Position numbers and translations under genes: made by a program | Shown here: positions 59,526 through 64,000 of the stretch, in pieces | Numbering within the stretch: the first letter of the stretch is position 1 | Layout of the letters: each line of letters starts with the position of its first letter | Notes under the pieces: generated by a model | Told to the model about the DNA's origin: nothing | The model's database searches: none | Seen by the model: the letters and a program-made list of their open reading frames with translations, nothing else | Assembly (NCBI GenBank): GCA_049510975.1 | Contig: JBEKYM010000029.1 | Location: 1 to 64,000 of the forward strand | Direction: 5' to 3' | Length of the DNA stretch: 64,000 nucleotides | DNA from: JAKACA01 sp049510975 | Lineage (GTDB): Bacteria > Actinomycetota > Acidimicrobiia > Acidimicrobiales > Bog-793

Positions 59526-60739
59526 GCCCTCGCCGGGAAGTCATCCGCGACGTCCTCGCCGAGGACGACGCCTGCGCCGACGTCATGGACGGCGACGACC
59601 GCCCGCTCGACCCGACCGCCGACGAGAGCGAGCTGCAGCTCGAAGCCGGTCTGCGGCCCCGCCGCCTGGAGGACTTCGTCGGTCAGGCCGATCTGAAGGA
59701 ACGGCTCTCGATCGTGCTCGAGGCCGCCCGCAAACGCGAGCAGGCGGTCGACCACCTTCTCTTCGCCGGCCCGCCGGGCCTCGGCAAGACGACGCTCGCC
59801 GGAATCGTGGCTGCCGAGATGGGTGCCAGCTTCCGCGTCACCTCTGGGCCGGCGCTGGTGCGCACTGGCGACGTGGCGGCCATCCTCACGGACCTACAAC
59901 CCGGTGACGTGCTCTTCATTGACGAGATCCACCGGTTGGGCCGTGCGGTCGAGGAAGTGCTCTACCCGGCGATGGAGGACTTCCAGCTCGACATCGTCCT
60001 CGGGAAAGGCCCGACGGCCCGTTCCATCCGACTCGACGTCCCTCGCTTCACCCTGATCGGAGCCACGACACGCACCGGTCTTGTAACCGGTCCGTTGCGC
60101 GACCGGTTCGGTTTCGTCGCCCGGCTCGACCATTACCGCCCCGAAGAGCTGGAAGCGATCGTGCGGCGGTCGGCCCGTCTCTTCGGTACTGAGCTCACCG
60201 CCGGCGGCGCCGCCGAGATCGCCAGCCGCTCTCGGGGAACGCCCCGCCTGGCGATCCGGCTCCTGCGCCGAGTTCGCGACTTCGTCGAGGTGCGAGGCGA
60301 AGGCGTTGTCACGCGGGAGACCGCACGCGAAGGGCTCGAGACCTTCGGTGTCGACGAGCTCGGCCTCGACCGGGTCGACCGGATGATCCTCGAGACGCTC
60401 TGCCTAGCCTTTCCCGGCCGGCCCATCGGTCTGTCCCACCTCGCCGTCAGCGTCGGCGAGGAGCCAGAGACGGTCGAGGACACCTATGAGCCCTACCTGT
60501 TGAAAGCGGGGCTCGTGTTGCGCACGCCGCGGGGACGGATGGCGACACCGACGGCCTTCGAACACCTGGGCGTGGCCGTGCCGGCCCACTTCGACACCGA
60601 TGGCGTCACCGGATCGGACATCCTCTACGGCCGCACGGCGCGCACGAGGGCCCGGCAGGGAGCGCTGGACAGCCCGAGCCTGTTCGATGCCATCGGCGAG
60701 GACGACTCCTGCCCGGAGGGAGGGCTCCACAAGGAGTAA
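59522..60739 (+). CDS. ruvB: Holliday junction helicase motor RuvB
   Basis: 405 residues: AAA+ ATPase with Walker A GPPGLGKT (83-90), Walker B FIDEIHR, sensor 1 GATTRTG and arginine-finger region GPLRDRFG, then the winged-helix C-terminus. It pumps DNA through the RuvA-bound junction. It has ~40 extra N-terminal and ~25 extra C-terminal residues compared with typical ~340-residue RuvB. The start overlaps the ruvA stop (ATGA). Confidence 0.97.
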   Translation: MSPRREVIRDVLAEDDACADVMDGDDRPLDPTADESELQLEAGLRPRRLEDFVGQADLKERLSIVLEAARKREQAVDHLLFAGPPGLGKTTLAGIVAAEMGASFRVTSGPALVRTGDVAAILTDLQPGDVLFIDEIHRLGRAVEEVLYPAMEDFQLDIVLGKGPTARSIRLDVPRFTLIGATTRTGLVTGPLRDRFGFVARLDHYRPEELEAIVRRSARLFGTELTAGGAAEIASRSRGTPRLAIRLLRRVRDFVEVRGEGVVTRETAREGLETFGVDELGLDRVDRMILETLCLAFPGRPIGLSHLAVSVGEEPETVEDTYEPYLLKAGLVLRTPRGRMATPTAFEHLGVAVPAHFDTDGVTGSDILYGRTARTRARQGALDSPSLFDAIGEDDSCPEGGLHKE

Positions 60740-60748
60740 GGTGTCGGT

Positions 60749-60762
60749 TCGATTCGAATCGA
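60749..60762. repeat. 14-bp perfect palindrome in the ruvB-yajC gap
   Basis: tcgattcgaatcga is self-complementary and sits in the 40-bp gap, 10 bp after the ruvB stop and 17 bp before yajC. It may be an operator or a small hairpin. It does not match the actinobacterial LexA box as I know it. Confidence 0.5.
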
Positions 60763-60779
60763 CCCAGCGCAGGGAGCCG

Positions 60780-61388
60780 ATGTCCGCGTACCTCCACCAG
60801 ATGGGCCTAGCTGTTCACGGGCTCATACTGGCTTCAACATCGTCAAAGTCGACGGCCAAGACAAGCAGCTCGTCGCTCTCGCTGCTGCTCCTCGTCGGCT
60901 TCGGACTGGTGCTCTACCTCCTCGTGCTCCGACCCCGCAGCCAGCGCATGCGAAAGGCCCAAGCGCAGAAGAGCGCCGCCGGCATCGGCGACGAGGTCAT
61001 GCTCACCTCGGGCATCATCGGCCGAGTCACGAGCATCGAAGGTGACCGTGCGACCGTCGAGATCGCTCCCGAGATCGAAGTCGAAGTCGTCCGCCGGGCG
61101 ATCAGCCAGGTACTCAACCCGGCTCTCGAGGACGTCGACCTCGAGGTTCCGCCCGATCCGGGCAGCGAGGAGTACCTGCACGACCACGAGCACGACGACG
61201 ACGAGCAGGACGACGACGAGCAGGACGACGACGGGAACGAGCAGGACGACTACGACGAGGACGACGACAGCCAGGATGACGAGCCGGCCGAGGACGACTC
61301 CCCGTCGGACAATGCCACCCACCCGCCCTCGGTAGCCGGTCCCGGGCAGTCCCTCGACCTCGGCTCGGAAGGAACGAAGCGTAAATGA
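60780..61388 (+). CDS. yajC: Preprotein translocase accessory subunit YajC with acidic tail
   Basis: 202 residues, about twice the normal length. One transmembrane helix (~32-50) and the YajC core (LVLRPRSQRMRKAQAQ, GDEVMLTSGIIGRVTSI) end near residue 115. The remaining ~85 residues are an Asp/Glu/Gln-rich tail that includes tandem DDDEQ units, then a Ser/Gly-rich end. YajC joins SecDF at the Sec translocon. AGGGAG precedes ATG 60780. The stop overlaps secD (ATGA). Confidence 0.9.
   Translation: MSAYLHQMGLAVHGLILASTSSKSTAKTSSSSLSLLLLVGFGLVLYLLVLRPRSQRMRKAQAQKSAAGIGDEVMLTSGIIGRVTSIEGDRATVEIAPEIEVEVVRRAISQVLNPALEDVDLEVPPDPGSEEYLHDHEHDDDEQDDDEQDDDGNEQDDYDEDDDSQDDEPAEDDSPSDNATHPPSVAGPGQSLDLGSEGTKRK
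61194..61244 (+). repeat. 15-bp tandem repeats encoding the YajC acidic tail
   Basis: gacgacgacgagcag occurs exactly at 61194-61208 and 61209-61223, followed by a third copy with a 6-bp insertion (61224-61244). Units keep frame and encode Asp-Asp-Asp-Glu-Gln. Confidence 0.8.
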
Positions 61389-62914
61389 GGCGCTCTCTGC
61401 TGACGAGCGTGATTCTCACCTTGCTCGTGTGCTTCGGGGCCTTCGCCGGCGTGCTCGCCGCCCATTGGCGGCCTGTCCTCGGCCTCGACCTCCGCGGCGG
61501 ACTGTCGGTCACTTACGCTCCAAAGCCCCTCCCCGGCCAGAAGGTCACGAACGCCGAGCTGGAGGACGCCGTGCAGGTCATGAGCGACCGTGTCAACGCC
61601 CTCGGCGTCAGCCAGCCGAACATCTCCACCCAGGGCGGCAACGTCGTCGTGCAGCTGCCTGGGGTGAAGAACGCCAGTGAGATCCTGAAGATCGTCGGAA
61701 CGACGGCGCAGCTGTTCTTCCGCCCAGTGCTCGGGGGAGCGCCCGACTACACGGCGCCGTCCAAGAAGACGACTCCCCACCCGAAGTACCAGATCCCGCC
61801 GACGCCGACCGGTGCCTACGCCTGGACGGCGCAGTACGACTCCGGCAGCGGGAGCAGCATGACCCTCAACGTGCCTGCGGCCAACATCGAGGACCCGATC
61901 TACGCCACGTACCAGACGACCCCGTCCGACGACGACCCGCTCTACGAGCACGACAACATCATCTTGAACGGCGGCACCAACTGCAATGGCGCCCTCCGCT
62001 GTGTGCTCGGACCGACCTACGCCACCGGCGTGATCATCAAGAGCGCGTACGCCTCGGACACCTCGAGCGGTTGGATCGTGAACTTCACGCTTACGGGCTC
62101 TGGCAGCCCGATCTTCAATGCCATGGCGAAGAAGTACTACGGGACGCTCGTCGCCAACGACCTCGACGGCGTCATCGTGTCGGCTCCGCTCATCCAGTCG
62201 ACGAGCTTCAACGGCTCGGGTCAGATCAGCGGTGGGAACTTCGACTCGGCGAGCACGAACAAGCTGGCGCTCGAACTGAACTACGGGGCCCTGCCGATCG
62301 CGCTCAAGCCGCTCACGTCGCAAATCGTCTCCGCCTCCCTCGGTGCGGCCTCCCTGCACGCCGGACTGCTGGCCGGCCTGCTCGGGCTGTTGCTCGTCAT
62401 GGGCTACACGATCTTCTACTACCGCGCACTCGGAGTGGTCGTGGTCCTCGGCCTGCTCTCGACCGCCGGTCTCGTCTATGCCATCATCGCCACCCTCGGC
62501 CACAAAGAGGGTCTCACGCTGGACTTGTCCGGGATCACGGGCTTGATCGTGTCCGTCGGGATCACCGTTGACTCCTATGTCGTGTATTTCGAGCGATTAA
62601 AGGACGAAGTGCGTGCCGGGCGATCGATCCGATCGTCGGTGGACAAGGGGTTCCGGAGCGCCTACCGCACCATCTTGTCGGCCGACGCAGTGTCGTTCAT
62701 CGGTGCCGCCGTCCTCTACCTCCTCTCCATCGGCGCCGTGAAGGGCTTTGCCCTCATGCTGGGCATCTCCACGCTGCTCGACGTCGTCACCGCCTACACC
62801 TTCACGCGGCCACTCGTCATTCTGCTCGGTCGCAACCGGATGTTCACCGAGGCCCGCGGCCTTGGCGTGGCTCGCGGCCTGGCCGCCGGCCCGGCGACGG
62901 AGGCAGCGGCGTGA
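61385..62914 (+). CDS. secD: Protein translocase subunit SecD
   Basis: 509 residues: TM1 (~8-27), GLDLRGGLSVTY (the D1 motif), a large periplasmic region (P1, ~35-330) and five C-terminal helices with ALGVVVVLGLLSTAGLVYA and GITVDSYVVYFERLKDE. SecDF uses the proton gradient to pull secreted proteins across the membrane. A stretch of ~60 residues rich in Pro/Thr (~115-175) widens P1. The start overlaps yajC, and secF overlaps its stop. Confidence 0.96.
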   Translation: MRRSLLTSVILTLLVCFGAFAGVLAAHWRPVLGLDLRGGLSVTYAPKPLPGQKVTNAELEDAVQVMSDRVNALGVSQPNISTQGGNVVVQLPGVKNASEILKIVGTTAQLFFRPVLGGAPDYTAPSKKTTPHPKYQIPPTPTGAYAWTAQYDSGSGSSMTLNVPAANIEDPIYATYQTTPSDDDPLYEHDNIILNGGTNCNGALRCVLGPTYATGVIIKSAYASDTSSGWIVNFTLTGSGSPIFNAMAKKYYGTLVANDLDGVIVSAPLIQSTSFNGSGQISGGNFDSASTNKLALELNYGALPIALKPLTSQIVSASLGAASLHAGLLAGLLGLLLVMGYTIFYYRALGVVVVLGLLSTAGLVYAIIATLGHKEGLTLDLSGITGLIVSVGITVDSYVVYFERLKDEVRAGRSIRSSVDKGFRSAYRTILSADAVSFIGAAVLYLLSIGAVKGFALMLGISTLLDVVTAYTFTRPLVILLGRNRMFTEARGLGVARGLAAGPATEAAA

Positions 62915-64000
62915 GCACCGGAACCGACACGGTCGCCGCGACCGGGACGAAAGGTTCAGGCCGCTTCCACCGCCTGTATTACGGCCAGACGAAGTTCGAT
63001 TTCGTTCGGCGCCGCCGTCTCTGGTTTGCCATCTCGGGCATCATCATCCTGGCGGGCGTGGTGTCGCTGGCCACGCGGGGCCTCAACTACGACATCGAGT
63101 TCGTCGGGGGAACTTCCTGGACCGTGGCCGACCACAACGGCACGACGGTCACTCAGGCGCAGTCGGTCGTCGCCAACGCCGGGCTGGCCCACGCCACGGT
63201 CACGCTGCTCGGCACCGGTCACAACACCCAGATCGAGGTGGAGGCCAAGCTCACCAACGGCGGCGGCGGGGCGGTCAGCACGGGCCTGCAGGCCAAGGTG
63301 ACGGCGGCGCTCGCCAAGCTCACGGGCACGTCCGCCGGCTCGGTCTCGGTGGAGGCGGTCGGGCCGACATGGGGCAGCCAGGTCACGCACAAGGCGGTCG
63401 AAGCCCTCATCGTCTTCCTCATCATGATCTCGGTGTACATCTCGATCTTCTTCGAGTGGAAGATGGCGCTCGCCGCCATCATCGCCGTCGCCCACGACAT
63501 CCTCGTGACGGTCGGGATCTACTCGTTGACGTTCTTCCTCGTCACCCCGGACACCGTCGTGGCGTTTCTCACCATTCTCGGCTATTCGCTCTACGACACG
63601 ATCGTGGTATTCGACCGGATACGCGACAACACCAAGGGGCTCGGGGCAACGGGAAAGCTGACGTTCACCGATGTCGTGAACCTGTCGATGAACCAGACGT
63701 TGGCTCGGTCGATCAACACGTCGCTCGTGGCCATCTTGCCGATCCTCGCCGTGCTCATCCTTGGCGCCGACATCCTCGGAGCGACGACGCTGCAGTACTT
63801 CGGGCTCGCTCTCCTCATCGGCCTCACGAGCGGGGCGTACTCCTCGATCTTCATCGCGTCGCCCCTTGTGGCCATGCTGAAGGAGCTCGAGCCGCGCTAC
63901 GTCGCCATCCGCCAGAAGCTGGAGGCGCGCAACAACGCCATCCAGTTGCTCACGCCGGCGATGGTGGCCGGCGGGTACCTCGACGAGCGTGAGGATCGCG
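62911..64000 (+). CDS. secF: Protein translocase subunit SecF, 3' end cut by the window
   Basis: 363 residues are visible and no stop occurs before the right edge, so the C-terminus is missing. Features: basic N-terminus, TM1 (~40-58), NYDIEFVGGTSW motif, small periplasmic domain (~65-160), then five helices with WGSQVTHKAVEALIVFLIMI, TILGYSLYDTIVVFDRIRDN and MNQTLARSINTS, all typical of SecF. GTG 62911 overlaps the secD stop (GTGA). Confidence 0.96.
   Translation, partial: MSTGTDTVAATGTKGSGRFHRLYYGQTKFDFVRRRRLWFAISGIIILAGVVSLATRGLNYDIEFVGGTSWTVADHNGTTVTQAQSVVANAGLAHATVTLLGTGHNTQIEVEAKLTNGGGGAVSTGLQAKVTAALAKLTGTSAGSVSVEAVGPTWGSQVTHKAVEALIVFLIMISVYISIFFEWKMALAAIIAVAHDILVTVGIYSLTFFLVTPDTVVAFLTILGYSLYDTIVVFDRIRDNTKGLGATGKLTFTDVVNLSMNQTLARSINTSLVAILPILAVLILGADILGATTLQYFGLALLIGLTSGAYSSIFIASPLVAMLKELEPRYVAIRQKLEARNNAIQLLTPAMVAGGYLDEREDR

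Noticed and set aside
60746..60765. tRNA-like T-arm sequence (ggttcgattcgaatc)
   Set aside because: The gap between ruvB and yajC is only 40 bp and no acceptor, D or anticodon arms exist; the palindrome explains the likeness.
61194..61244. CRISPR-like or satellite repeat
   Set aside because: In-frame codon repeats of the YajC acidic tail; no spacers.

Overview
The window looks like a chromosomal segment of a high-GC actinobacterium, most likely of class Acidimicrobiia or a close relative (inference from gene content and order, not from a marker-gene search). The supporting evidence is a run of actinobacterial hallmark genes: phosphatidylinositol/PIM lipid genes (pgsA, a PatA-like acyltransferase, pimA), mycothiol-type genes (an MshC-like ligase, a PIG-L deacetylase, an MDMPI-fold protein), an F420-dependent NADP reductase (npdG), and the order thrS, HIT, pgsA, patA, pimA, pdxS, pdxT, yebC, ruvC, ruvA, ruvB, yajC, secD, secF. 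GTG starts, 4-bp start/stop overlaps and apparently leaderless promoters are frequent. I saw no rRNA, tRNA, CRISPR array, transposase, integrase or replication origin.

Layout. 1-5 kb is a surface-glycan locus: a GT4 glycosyltransferase cut by the left edge, then on the minus strand a GT2 glycosyltransferase, a UGM/protoporphyrinogen-oxidase-like flavoprotein and a myo-inositol-oxygenase-like diiron protein. 5.5-9.8 kb is a MarR regulator plus a giant fused ABC exporter, with a perfect palindrome over the promoter. 9.9-12.6 kb holds a secreted beta-propeller protein, a YihY membrane protein and a small membrane protein. 12.7-17.6 kb is a plus-strand run: SulP permease, class III transaminase, DMT-type transporter and Gfo/Idh oxidoreductase. 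17.6-31.8 kb is mixed accessory and housekeeping content: a sensor-like membrane protein, an ABC-2 exporter, VOC and S4 proteins, a Zn-type ArsR/CDF pair, an RNA uracil methyltransferase, an MFS exporter, lipoproteins, a GNAT, a PIG-L deacetylase, DUF4395 and an S53 peptidase.

31.8-42.5 kb runs rsgA (with an attenuator-like leader), an ECF sigma/anti-sigma pair, an MFS transporter, npdG, the mshC-like gene, thrS, HIT, a PH-like protein and an MDMPI protein. An EF-G paralogue (42.6-44.6 kb) points the other way. 44.9-46.9 kb has pgsA and patA. pimA, their usual neighbour, only appears at 53.8 kb. The 6.9 kb between holds three pseudopilin-type proteins, a PhnY/PhnZ-like (or TmpA/TmpB-like) oxygenase pair, a DUF2505 protein and a secreted Cys-pair repeat protein. 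From 53.8 kb to the right edge the order is the conserved pimA, M48 protease, pdxS-pdxT, yebC, ruvCAB, yajC-secD-secF block, with secF cut by the edge.

No gap between genes exceeds 300 bp. The largest are 44635-44872 (divergent promoter region of the EF-G paralogue and pgsA, nothing else recognised), 31763-31983 (rsgA leader), 46885-47090 (terminator, then nothing recognised), 53646-53839 (divergent promoter region) and 33124-33292 (terminator plus a long inverted repeat).
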